A stretch of DNA of 6,214 nt from contig JAJXXG010001268.1 in NCBI GenBank assembly GCA_021781255.1, forward strand, positions 1-6,214, read 5' to 3'. The notes under the pieces were generated by a model. It saw only the letters and a program-made list of their open reading frames with translations, was not told the DNA's origin and did not search any database. The DNA is from Acidobacteriota bacterium (lineage in GTDB: Bacteria; Acidobacteriota; Terriglobia; Terriglobales; Acidobacteriaceae). Shown here piece by piece: positions 1-5,789 of this stretch. Each line of letters begins with the position of its first letter. The stretch's first letter is position 1. The position numbers were made by a program, and so were the translations under genes.

Positions 1-1326
1 GGCTCCTCCCCCGAGCACGGCAGGGTTCCCCACTGTGGCCACCGTTACGGTGCTGTCTTCCGGCCCATAACCCAGGCTGGAGTTGTAAGGCTCCCACGGG
101 CTCAGGTCGTGGTTCTCGGCAAAGGTGTAAAACGTATAGGCCGCCAAACGCCCTGTCAATGCCATGTCGTTCATTGCCGGCCAGGTCTGGCCAAGATTCA
201 GCAGACACAGCCGCAGGGCACGCCCCACCGTGCTGTTGGCTCGCCACCCGTGCCCGAGAAGTCCGATGCCGGAATTGAAGTTCAGTTCCTTGGCGATAGG
301 CCCGCTGACAACGATCACCGGAGTGAACGAACCGGTAGAAGCCTGCACGTGCGTCAGGTCGTAATTTTTGTCCGTGAACCCTTCCATCGCTGCGATGATG
401 ACTGGCAAATATTCCGGTCTGGCTCCAGCCATCACCGCATTGATGGCAATCTTCTCGATCGTTGCCGTTCCGTTCTTCGGAGCTACTTGGCCAATGACTT
501 CGTTCGGGGAGCGGCTGGTGCCCGACAGCATCTTGGCGACCGCCTCGCGAGTTGGCGGCACAACAGGCAGTCCATCGGCCCACAGATTCTCAAGAAAGGC
601 CTGGTACACCTGCTCGGCTGCTTCGCTGTACGTTTTGCCGCCGACTGCGATGGTGCCGCTCTGCTCTTCCTTTTGAACCTGTGCAGGCGCAGCTTCGTCG
701 GCGGTCAAAGGGCGAACCAGGCAATCAATAATCTCGTCCACCACGCTGGCGGCCAATGGCGCCAGCTCCGCCGCGGTAGCCCGCAACCGGTAGTATTTCT
801 CCGCCGGTACCCCAACTACTCGCAGTCCGGGCATGCCCCGGTCGCGGGCCGCCGACCGCGCGTCGTGCAGGAATTGGCTGGTCGCGATGTAAACTCCGGG
901 CTTGCCGGACTTCTCAATTTCGATCGTATCGTGGGAACCCCACCATGTGCAGGACCCTCAATCACCGGTGGCGAAGATAAAGGCATCTACCTTCGCCGCC
1001 ACCTCCGGATACCAGTCTGCCGTCAGAGTAATGGTTTGGGCCGCCGGTTTGGGTAGCCTGAGATATGTGGCATGCGGGTACTTCTCCCTTAGCTGTGCCT
1101 CAACGGCATCCAGAAGGTTGTTGGCGCCAAATTTCCCGTTATCGCACAGGCCAATCGTCTTTTCAGACAAGTCCGCCACGCGGGGGCGAATCCCCATCGT
1201 AGGGGGCGGTGGAATCTCACCCCTCGGGTTGAGAACCTCCAGAGTCACCGGTGCGTCTTTCGTGATTGCCGCCCGCACGGTGGCCATCGGTAACACATAC
1301 TCTTCTGAGAAAGTAAAATCGCTCAC
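1..1326 (-). CDS. UGSC-family selenoprotein, two-domain, 3' end outside window
   Basis: Starts at GTG (1324-1326) with a good Shine-Dalgarno, AGGGGAG at 1334-1340, 7 nt upstream; a TGA at 1342-1344 closes the frame upstream. Codon 123 is TGA (958-960), read here as selenocysteine. The same frame then runs 319 codons to the window edge without another stop, giving at least 442 residues. Residues about 29-205 match the UGSC family as I know it: an early LNPRGEIP segment, GLCDNGKFGANNLL (59-72), a strand DAFIFATGD leading into Sec-G-S-C (123-126), then SHD and a C-terminal VVDEIIDCL helix. A charged linker (about 206-222) leads to a second domain (about 223-442+) with LWADGLPVVPPT (248-259), IEKIAINAVMAGARPEYLP and LGHGWRANSTVGRALRL. 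The biochemical role is not established; Sec plus nearby Cys126 suggests thiol/selenol redox chemistry (inference). Alternatives are a pseudogene with a nonsense mutation, or a Cys-type family member misread. Confidence 0.85.
931..943 (-). promoter_or_regulatory. Bacterial SECIS element (SelB-binding hairpin)
   Basis: On the minus strand, GTGGG-GTT-CCCAC forms a 5-bp GC-rich stem with a GUU loop inside the coding sequence. Counting the U of UGA as 1, the loop G and U are nucleotides 23 and 24, the same positions as the G23-U24 pair known to be needed for SelB recognition in E. coli fdhF. Below the stem, a G-G mismatch at position 17 is followed by two possible A-U pairs (A15-U33, U16-A32), so an unpaired base sits where fdhF has its bulged U17. 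The distance of 19 nt from UGA to the loop is in the usual bacterial range. Confidence 0.8.
949..960 (-). other. In-frame TGA as selenocysteine codon, UGSC motif
   Basis: On the minus strand the four codons are TGA GGG TCC TGC, read as Sec-Gly-Ser-Cys. The residues before (FIFATGD) and after (TWWGSHD) fit the strand-loop-helix setting of this motif in the UGSC family. A random nonsense mutation would have to land exactly on the family's Sec position. Cys-containing relatives (CGSC) would need only one base change here. Confidence 0.88.
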
Positions 1327-1682
1327 GATCCGGCTCCCCTCTCACAATCAACATAAAAAGCTGACGATTCGGCAGCGGCTCTCACCACAGCATCCCCAGC
1401 CGCCGGCAGAAGGGGATTCCCCCCATCCGTCGCGGCTTCTGCCAACGGAACACTACTCAAACCGTCGCCTTCAGGATTACCTTGCTGTCCAACCCCGCCA
1501 CGCAGTCAATCGCGGCCTTGGATTGTGCGCCCATTCTATGCCGAAGACTGGGCGAAGCACAAGAATCCGCGTGAGCGGAGTGACGTATGGAGCGAGCCAG
1601 ACCCCGAAGCGACGAGAATGGCAACCGGAACCGCCCGCCTGGAGTTTTCGATTTGGTAGGCCGTGAATTCGGCGGGAACTAC
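1327..1682. other. Intergenic stretch upstream of the selenoprotein, no convincing gene
   Basis: No complete gene is convincing. On the minus strand a GC3-rich 25-codon frame (1457-1534, starting MGAQSKAAIDCVAGL) ends 130 bp before the selenoprotein start. On the plus strand a frame ending at the TAG at 1666-1668 contains FYAEDWAKHKNPRERSDVW, which has protein-like composition but no start and no recognised homology. Both could be remnants of genes broken when the adjacent IS3 fragment was deposited. The selenoprotein promoter should also lie here, but I see no clear -35/-10 pair. Confidence 0.4.
1405..1443. repeat. Inverted repeat GGCAGAAG / CTTCTGCC
   Basis: Eight-base perfect arms at 1405-1412 and 1436-1443. 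The minus-strand transcript can add a GGGG-AAT-CCCC pairing next to the arms. It lies 79 bp before the selenoprotein start codon. It could be a terminator of a lost upstream gene or a leader structure, but it lacks a following T tract. Confidence 0.4.
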
Positions 1683-1760
1683 AACGTCGGCGATGCGGCC
1701 CGCATCAACCTGCTTCAGCGCAGCAATGATCTGCGCCTCCGTGTGCCTGCTCCGGCTCAT
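1683..1760 (-). pseudogene. IS3-family transposase OrfA, N-terminal fragment
   Basis: The first residues, MSRSRHTEAQIIAALKQVDA followed by GRIADV, match the start of the helix-turn-helix OrfA protein of IS3-family elements, where the usual pattern is RFTEEQIIAALKQVEAGRTVADV. One codon seems missing between GR and ADV. After that the frame continues to 1536, but the sequence no longer resembles a transposase, and the rest of the HTH and the leucine zipper are missing. It is non-functional as a transposase. Confidence 0.65.
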
Positions 1761-1825
1761 CCATCCTTCCCCGTTCCTTCGTCACAATCGTATTCGGAAA
1801 TGGACGGATTTTCGGGGTCAGGTCA
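1683..1825 (-). mobile_element. IS3-family insertion sequence remnant, left end only
   Basis: The outer edge reads TGACCTGACCCC on the minus strand (1825 down to 1814), like the TG-starting terminal repeats of IS3-family elements. About 65 nt inside is the ATG of a typical IS3 OrfA. Identity to OrfA stops near 1683, and neither OrfB nor a right end is present. It is therefore a truncated scar of roughly 140 bp, lying upstream of the selenoprotein in the same orientation. Confidence 0.6.
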
Positions 1826-1872
1826 GCGGGACCAGCTTTTTACCACGTCGTTATTGGTGACACTAACGACGC

Positions 1873-1900
1873 GACGACCGACCGCGGGCGGTCGGTCGTC
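1873..1900. terminator. Strong GC-rich palindrome, possible terminator of the secreted-protein gene
   Basis: GACGACCGACCGC (1873-1885) and its exact reverse complement (1888-1900) are separated by only GG, so about 12 bp can pair around a four-base loop. It lies 41 bp past the stop codon of the minus-strand gene ending at 1941. No T tract follows on either strand, so it is not a canonical intrinsic terminator. It may also act as a transcript-stabilising hairpin. Confidence 0.45.
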
Positions 1901-1940
1901 ACGAACTCTCTCACCGCCAACCCGGGAACCTGCAACCGCC

Positions 1941-2846
1941 CTACTCGCTAACACGCTGGCCTTCGCCGAAGGAGTACAAGGTTCCCGTGGTATCGGTGTT
2001 CATGTTCAGCCCATAGAGCTTCTTGCCATTGTCGAAGAAAACACCTCGAATGGGTACCGTGACCGGAGCACCATTAATCGTGAGGTTGAGGGTTGAGGCA
2101 AAGGAGCAATCAGGGTTCACGGTGATCGTTCCCGTGGCGGGAAGTTCGATGCCGCCGAGGGGCCCGAGTTTTTCGTACAACTTGCCGGTGTACTCGCCGG
2201 TCATCGAAACGTTAAAGTAAAGCAGCACGGCGTCAGCAAAGATCGGCTTACCGGCCTCGAACTGCACCAGGTTTTCAACCGACATCACATAGGTGCCCTG
2301 CGCTGTCTGAGGCCCACAGGTATTGGGTGGCTCGTTGGGCTTGCTGATGCGGTGGCCCTCATTGAGCCAAGCCGAGGTGGGAATGCCATTCTCGATAGTC
2401 GTGGGAATGGCGCGGTATTCGCGGCCGTTGTTAAAGAGGATGAAGCGTTCCTCGATAGTTGGCGAAAGAGCGCCGGGAAGGCTCAACGTAGTGGTGAGCT
2501 TGCCCGTACAGTCTTCATTCATTTCGGTGATCGTCACCTGGAACGGAATGGGATCAAGTCCTCCGTTGTAAGATCCGTCTCTGATCCAGAAAAATCCGTT
2601 GCCGACTCCGTCAGGCCCGGTGGTGGTCTCGCCAACCAGGATAAAGGGCGCATATGCCCCAGCCCAGTGGAACGGGGGCGTCTGTGTTGAAGGATTGAAG
2701 ATGGAACTCGATCCTTTTTCGTAGAAGACATACGTCCCGGTAAAGCTGTCCCTGGTGCAGGTCCCCTGGGCCTGCGCCAGAGGGGCAGTAAGGCCAAGAC
2801 ATACTAACGAAGCCGCAAGGAACGAGATAGCAGCTTTGCATTGCAT
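1941..2846 (-). CDS. Secreted protein with two tandem copies of one beta-rich domain
   Basis: A 301-residue protein of unrecognised family. ATG at 2844-2846 is preceded by a near-ideal ribosome site (GGAGGTGA, 2853-2860, 7 nt away). Residues 1-26 form a signal peptide: Lys4, a hydrophobic stretch 6-20, and a likely signal peptidase I cut after AQA. The mature part repeats itself. Copy 1 (about 30-153) has C30-x6-GTYV, a region ending NEDC113TGKLTTTL, and FILFNNGREYRAI. Copy 2 (about 177-286) has C177-x6-GTYV, NPDC247SFASTL, and GVFFDNGKKLYGL. Each copy has one pair of cysteines, which could form a disulfide outside the cytoplasm (inference). Low charge and many T, G, N residues suggest beta strands. 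It is divergent from the regulator gene at 3026, with 179 bp between them. Function unknown. Confidence 0.88.
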   Translation of the reverse strand: MQCKAAISFLAASLVCLGLTAPLAQAQGTCTRDSFTGTYVFYEKGSSSIFNPSTQTPPFHWAGAYAPFILVGETTTGPDGVGNGFFWIRDGSYNGGLDPIPFQVTITEMNEDCTGKLTTTLSLPGALSPTIEERFILFNNGREYRAIPTTIENGIPTSAWLNEGHRISKPNEPPNTCGPQTAQGTYVMSVENLVQFEAGKPIFADAVLLYFNVSMTGEYTGKLYEKLGPLGGIELPATGTITVNPDCSFASTLNLTINGAPVTVPIRGVFFDNGKKLYGLNMNTDTTGTLYSFGEGQRVSE

Positions 2847-2969
2847 GACCGTTCACCTCCCGCTTAGAATTCCAAATATTCTCGCTGGAGGGCAGCCGCG
2901 AAACAATAGACAGCGGCTTGATTGCTCGTTGATTTTTCCTTACCGCGTAAGCCTCCGATTATCTAGGGC

Positions 2970-2998
2970 TTGACTCCAATCACTCCCGGAGTTACGCT
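2970..2998 (+). promoter_or_regulatory. Candidate promoter with ACTCC operator-like repeats
   Basis: TTGACT (2970-2975), a 17-nt spacer and TACGCT (2993-2998) make a plausible -35/-10 pair 27 bp before the GTG at 3026; the -10 is weak. Within it, ACTCC occurs at 2973-2977 and 2982-2986, 9 bp apart, and the second copy is the left arm of the palindrome ACTCC-C-GGAGT (2982-2992). OmpR-type winged-helix proteins often bind direct repeats about 10 bp apart, so this could be an autoregulatory site (inference). Confidence 0.35.
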
Positions 2999-3025
2999 TC
3001 ATTTACCTTTCACCGGAGCCATACC

Positions 3026-4858
3026 GTGGCCACCAGAGTTCACTTCGGCTGTTTTGAAGCTGATATGGCTTCTGGTCAACTCTATAAGCGAGGCTTGAAG
3101 ATCGGCCTTCGCGAACAATCCTTCCAGATACTGGCCTCGCTGATCGAGCGTCCCGGCGAGGTTGTCAGTCGCGAGGACCTGTGCCGGCGGCTGTGGCCAA
3201 AAGAAGTATTCGTCGACTTCAACAACAATCTCAATACCGCTGTTGCACGTTTACGCGAGGCGCTGGGGGATTCGCCCGAACACCCGCGATTCATTGAGAC
3301 ATTGCCCAAGCGCGGCTACCGCTTTTTGGCGAGCGTCTCGGAATGCCGGCTTCCCAGGGAGTCCGCCGTTGCGGACCGTGTGGGACTGATTGTCCTTCCG
3401 TTCGTGAACTTGAGCGGCGACCCCGACCAGGAGTACCTCAGCGACGCGATCACCGACGAGATCATTACGCGTCTCGCGGGCATAGCGCCCGAATTTCTGA
3501 GGGTCATCGCCCGCACTACTTCGATGCATTACAAAGGCACGCGCAAGGATGTGGCTAGGGTCGGAAGCGAGTTGAACGTGGATTACGTATTGGAGGGCGG
3601 GGTCAGCCGCGCCGGCGAGCGAGTGGGATTGAGCATACAACTCATCCAGGTCAAAGACCAGATGCACGTGTTCGCGAAAAAGTACGACGATGAACCACAG
3701 AGTGTTTTCGCGATGCAGAGCAGAATCGCGGAATCCATCGCGGCGCACATACCGGGAATCTCCGGCAAGGTTCGGACTCAGTTGCCGGCGGGGCGGGTCG
3801 CCGGCCAGCCCACCAGGGACAATAGCGCACACAACGCATATATCCGAGGACGCTACCTCTCCGAGAGAAGCACTGCTGAGTCTATGATTCAAGCCCAGAG
3901 GCTCTACGAAGAGGCTATCGGACGTGACCCTGAGTTCGCGCTAGCCCACATGGCCCTGGCCCATCTGTACTCATGGCTCGGGTACGGCGGCGTCATGCGA
4001 CCCAAAGATGCGTATGCAATTGGCATGAAGTACGCGCTCCGAGCGGTGGAGATCGATGGCGCGCTGGCCGAAGCACACGCCGCGCTCGCGGAATACCACA
4101 AGCAGCTCGACTACAACTGGTCGGCGGCCGAGCGCGAGATGGCGAAGGCGCTCGAAATCGATCACGTTTCGCCGTTGGTAAAGTTTTGTAATGCTGTTGC
4201 CATTCTGATGCCGCATGGGCGGCTAGACGAGGCGGTAGCGGAGATTGAGGCCGCCCTCGAATCAGATCCCCTGGCCGGCTTCACGCACACCTGGCTCGGA
4301 ATTCTGCATCTCCTCGCGCGAAATTATGATCAGGCCATTGATGAGGCACGGCGCCTGCTCGAACTGGAGCCAACCTCGTGCTGGCCGCATTTTGTCATTG
4401 GCATCGCCTATCGTCAGAAATACGTCGATCAGTTGGAAGCGGGATGCTCAAGGCCTGACTTCGCCGAACAGGCCATCTCCGAGCACGTCAAAGCTCACGA
4501 ATTAACTCCGGGGAGCGATTTCTTTCTTGGATGGCTCGGCCTTGCCCTGGCAGTCTGCGGCAAGAAGGCCGAGGCTCGTGCAGTGCTCGATTCTCTCAAG
4601 CGGCAAGTGCGGTACGTACTCCCCACCAGCTTCGCGCATATCTACCTTGGCCTCGGGGAAATCGGCGCCGCCTTCGAATGGTTCGATCGAGCTGTCAACG
4701 AGCGCGACCAAATGATGATGCCGATCCTCAGTTACGCGCACTTTGATCCCATCCGAGAAGACCCGCGCTTCGCGGCCCTGCTGCGCAAGATGAAGCTAAC
4801 GCAATTCGCTATGTCGGAAATGCGCACGGCAGGCAGCCAGCTACTGCATCCGGCATAA
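3026..4858 (+). CDS. Winged-helix (OmpR/CadC type) regulator with TolB-like domain and TPRs
   Basis: A 610-residue likely cytoplasmic transcription regulator. GTG start with GGAG at 3015-3018, 7 nt upstream. Residues 4-104 are a C-terminal-effector type winged helix: the segment around LREQSFQILASLIERPGEVV, then SREDLCRRLWP, the recognition-helix region NLNTAVARLREALGD, and the wing RFIETLPKRGYRF. Residues about 118-240 resemble the TolB-like N-terminal domain common in such fusions (IVLPFVNLSGDPDQEYLSD, then DYVLEGGV). From about 266 to 590 are helical TPR-like repeats, for example AYIRGRYL...A..LYEEAIGRDPEFALAHMALA and LARNYDQAIDEARRLLELEP. The end, HFDPIREDPRFAALLRKM, is typical of this architecture. 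Unlike CadC and ToxR there is no transmembrane segment between the DNA-binding and sensor parts. The ligand or partner is unknown. The divergent secreted-protein gene is its most obvious candidate target. Confidence 0.92.
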   Translation: MATRVHFGCFEADMASGQLYKRGLKIGLREQSFQILASLIERPGEVVSREDLCRRLWPKEVFVDFNNNLNTAVARLREALGDSPEHPRFIETLPKRGYRFLASVSECRLPRESAVADRVGLIVLPFVNLSGDPDQEYLSDAITDEIITRLAGIAPEFLRVIARTTSMHYKGTRKDVARVGSELNVDYVLEGGVSRAGERVGLSIQLIQVKDQMHVFAKKYDDEPQSVFAMQSRIAESIAAHIPGISGKVRTQLPAGRVAGQPTRDNSAHNAYIRGRYLSERSTAESMIQAQRLYEEAIGRDPEFALAHMALAHLYSWLGYGGVMRPKDAYAIGMKYALRAVEIDGALAEAHAALAEYHKQLDYNWSAAEREMAKALEIDHVSPLVKFCNAVAILMPHGRLDEAVAEIEAALESDPLAGFTHTWLGILHLLARNYDQAIDEARRLLELEPTSCWPHFVIGIAYRQKYVDQLEAGCSRPDFAEQAISEHVKAHELTPGSDFFLGWLGLALAVCGKKAEARAVLDSLKRQVRYVLPTSFAHIYLGLGEIGAAFEWFDRAVNERDQMMMPILSYAHFDPIREDPRFAALLRKMKLTQFAMSEMRTAGSQLLHPA

Positions 4859-4867
4859 TTGCAAGAC

Positions 4868-4934
4868 AGCGGTGGAAAAGACGCAGGCTTCGCTTGTTGG
4901 AAAACGCCCACGGCGTTTCCCACTTCCCACCGCT
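4868..4934 (+). terminator. Nested hairpin downstream of the regulator gene
   Basis: An outer stem AGCGGTGG (4868-4875) / CCACCGCT (4927-4934) encloses an inner hairpin at 4899-4920: GGAAAACGCC-CAC-GGCGTTTCC, 9 bp with one bulged A. It begins 9 bp past the TAA. No T run follows, so it may be a weak terminator or a 3' stabilising structure. Confidence 0.45.
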
Positions 4935-4963
4935 ACGGCTGCGGCTAGCTGAGTATTATTGGT

Positions 4964-5305
4964 ATGCGGAAAATGGGGGCAGGCCACATTTCAGATAGTC
5001 CGGTGAAGCCAGCGGCAACATCAGGTGTTGACTACACAACAGACAAAGACGGCTTGTGCTGGTACAAGATGCCGGATTTTCGGCGGCTTTATCCCGAATT
5101 CAAGGACTTGAGCAATCAGGTTCTATCGGAGAAACTTTACGCGAAAGTCGGCCAGCCCCTTCAGCATATTCATCCGTGGCACAAGGTATTCAAGACAACA
5201 GCCGTTGCAATCGGTGTGCCGGTAGCCGTGTTGCTGTTGGGCTGGTCATTGCTTTGGGCATTGGCTGGCTTCGGTCCTGCCCCGGCCAGCGGCAATCTGA
5301 AGTGA
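4964..5305 (+). CDS. Small single-pass membrane protein, unknown function
   Basis: A 113-residue protein with no recognised name. The N-terminal 78 residues are soluble. Residues 37-61 (PDFRRLYPEFKDLSNQVLSE and on to KLYAKVG) resemble a short helical motif seen at the start of many unrelated bacterial proteins, where the pattern is roughly YPEYNDLSDEELA-ALYKK. Residues about 79-103 are strongly hydrophobic with two Trp, a single transmembrane helix, followed by a short tail GPAPASGNLK. By charge (KVFK before the helix) the N-terminal part is probably cytoplasmic. The start is uncertain: no clear Shine-Dalgarno precedes ATG 4964, and Met4 (4973) is an alternative. It converges on the zinc-ribbon gene, with 7 bp between the stop codons. 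Confidence 0.6.
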   Translation: MRKMGAGHISDSPVKPAATSGVDYTTDKDGLCWYKMPDFRRLYPEFKDLSNQVLSEKLYAKVGQPLQHIHPWHKVFKTTAVAIGVPVAVLLLGWSLLWALAGFGPAPASGNLK

Positions 5306-5312
5306 CCGTTGC

Positions 5313-5543
5313 CTACAATGACCTCCCGCTACGCTGGAACATTCGCCTTTGGCCCGGAAGTTCAGTTGTGCTGGGCTTTTTCTTCGGTGGATGGTCTATT
5401 GGCCGGTAGCCGCCTTTGACCTGTACAAACTCCATCCTTTTCCCGCACACGCTACATTCGCCATATCCATCTTCAACCAGCCTTTCGCGGGGCTGTACTT
5501 CCTCACATCCTTGACATTGCGGCTTGCGTTCATGTCTTTTCAT
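5313..5543 (-). CDS. Small zinc-ribbon protein
   Basis: 76 residues from ATG 5541-5543. GGAGGG lies upstream (5555-5560) at a long spacing of 11 nt. The frame stays open up to a GTG at 5681, but the extra 46 residues would sit over the promoter-like region, so the shorter start is preferred. Cys10-x2-Cys13 and Cys30-x2-Cys33 form a CxxC-16-CxxC zinc ribbon; between them is an acidic stretch with RERLVEDGYGE. The C-terminal 35 residues are basic and proline-rich (HPPKKKPSTTELPGQ) and probably disordered. Such proteins may bind nucleic acid or protein partners; the specific role cannot be told. Cytoplasmic, with no signal or membrane segment. Confidence 0.6.
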   Translation of the reverse strand: MKRHERKPQCQGCEEVQPRERLVEDGYGECSVCGKRMEFVQVKGGYRPIDHPPKKKPSTTELPGQRRMFQRSGRSL

Positions 5544-5616
5544 GGCTACGTTAGCCCTCCATTGGCGGAGAGTGTAGGGGCAACGCGCCCTTACCGCAAG
5601 CGAATCCGTCCCGGCC

Positions 5617-5696
5617 AGTGAAAGTCCGAAGTGAAAGCCAGCGTATAAACAGGCCGACGCCGATTCCAACGCCAGTTTCACTTTAGTTTCACTTAA
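5617..5696. repeat. Four AGTGAAA/TTTCACT heptamers, two per orientation
   Basis: AGTGAAAG occurs at 5617-5624 and 5630-5637. The inverse, GTTTCACT, occurs at 5675-5682 and 5686-5693 inside a tandem 11-mer (GTTTCACTTTA then GTTTCACTTAA). The two pairs face each other around the candidate promoter at 5642-5669, an arrangement typical of operator sites for a dimeric or looping repressor. It could also be a decayed repeat with no function. Confidence 0.5.
5642..5669 (-). promoter_or_regulatory. Candidate promoter of the zinc-ribbon gene
   Basis: On the minus strand, TTGGAA (5664-5669), a 16-nt spacer and TATACG (5642-5647) match four of six bases at each element. The transcript would start near 5635 and leave a leader of about 90 nt before ATG 5543. 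The AGTGAAA-type heptamers flank this promoter on both sides. Confidence 0.35.
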
Positions 5697-5730
5697 ACCG
5701 GCTGACTTTTAGCTAAGTTATTGATTTATT

Positions 5731-5774
5731 TGGCGTCCCCGACGGGATTTGAACCCGTGTTATCGCCGTGAAAG
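5731..5774 (-). tRNA. 3' half of tRNA-Glu(UUC), truncated; likely att site
   Basis: Read on the minus strand from 5774: anticodon loop CTTTCAC (anticodon TTC, Glu), the 3' anticodon strand GGCGA, a variable region, a perfect T arm ACGGG-TTCAAAT-CCCGT, the 3' acceptor strand CGGGGAC, discriminator G and encoded CCA (5731-5733). Upstream of the loop the sequence does not pair with GGCGA, and no D arm or 5' acceptor (GTCCCCG expected) is found. The gene is therefore cut within the anticodon loop, a common crossover point for tyrosine integrases. The truncated side faces higher coordinates, so an integrated element should lie to the right. Being only half a tRNA, it cannot be functional unless its 5' half is supplied by a distant exon, for example across an intron, which is less likely. 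Confidence 0.75.
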
Positions 5775-5789
5775 CGGGTGCGGGCTAAA

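Noticed and set aside
109..1056. Long plus-strand ORF of 315 codons
   Set aside because: It is the codon-aligned reverse complement of the selenoprotein gene, has no ribosome site and resembles no protein. Its length is a by-product of the real minus-strand frame.
958..1326. A free-standing 122-residue protein ending at the TGA
   Set aside because: It would end in the middle of the UGSC domain just before its key motif, while 319 further codons remain open in frame.
902..1666. Plus-strand ORF of 254 codons
   Set aside because: It crosses the selenoprotein gene and the intergenic region in one frame with no domain-like content, so it is a shadow.
1587..2096. Plus-strand ORF of 169 codons
   Set aside because: It runs over the IS3 remnant, the palindrome and the end of the secreted-protein gene; its composition is rich in R, P and S and typical of antisense frames.
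5544..5681. N-terminal extension of the zinc-ribbon protein to GTG 5681
   Set aside because: No Shine-Dalgarno, low-quality sequence, and it would overlap the candidate promoter and heptamer repeats; the internal ATG 5543 has a GGAGGG upstream.
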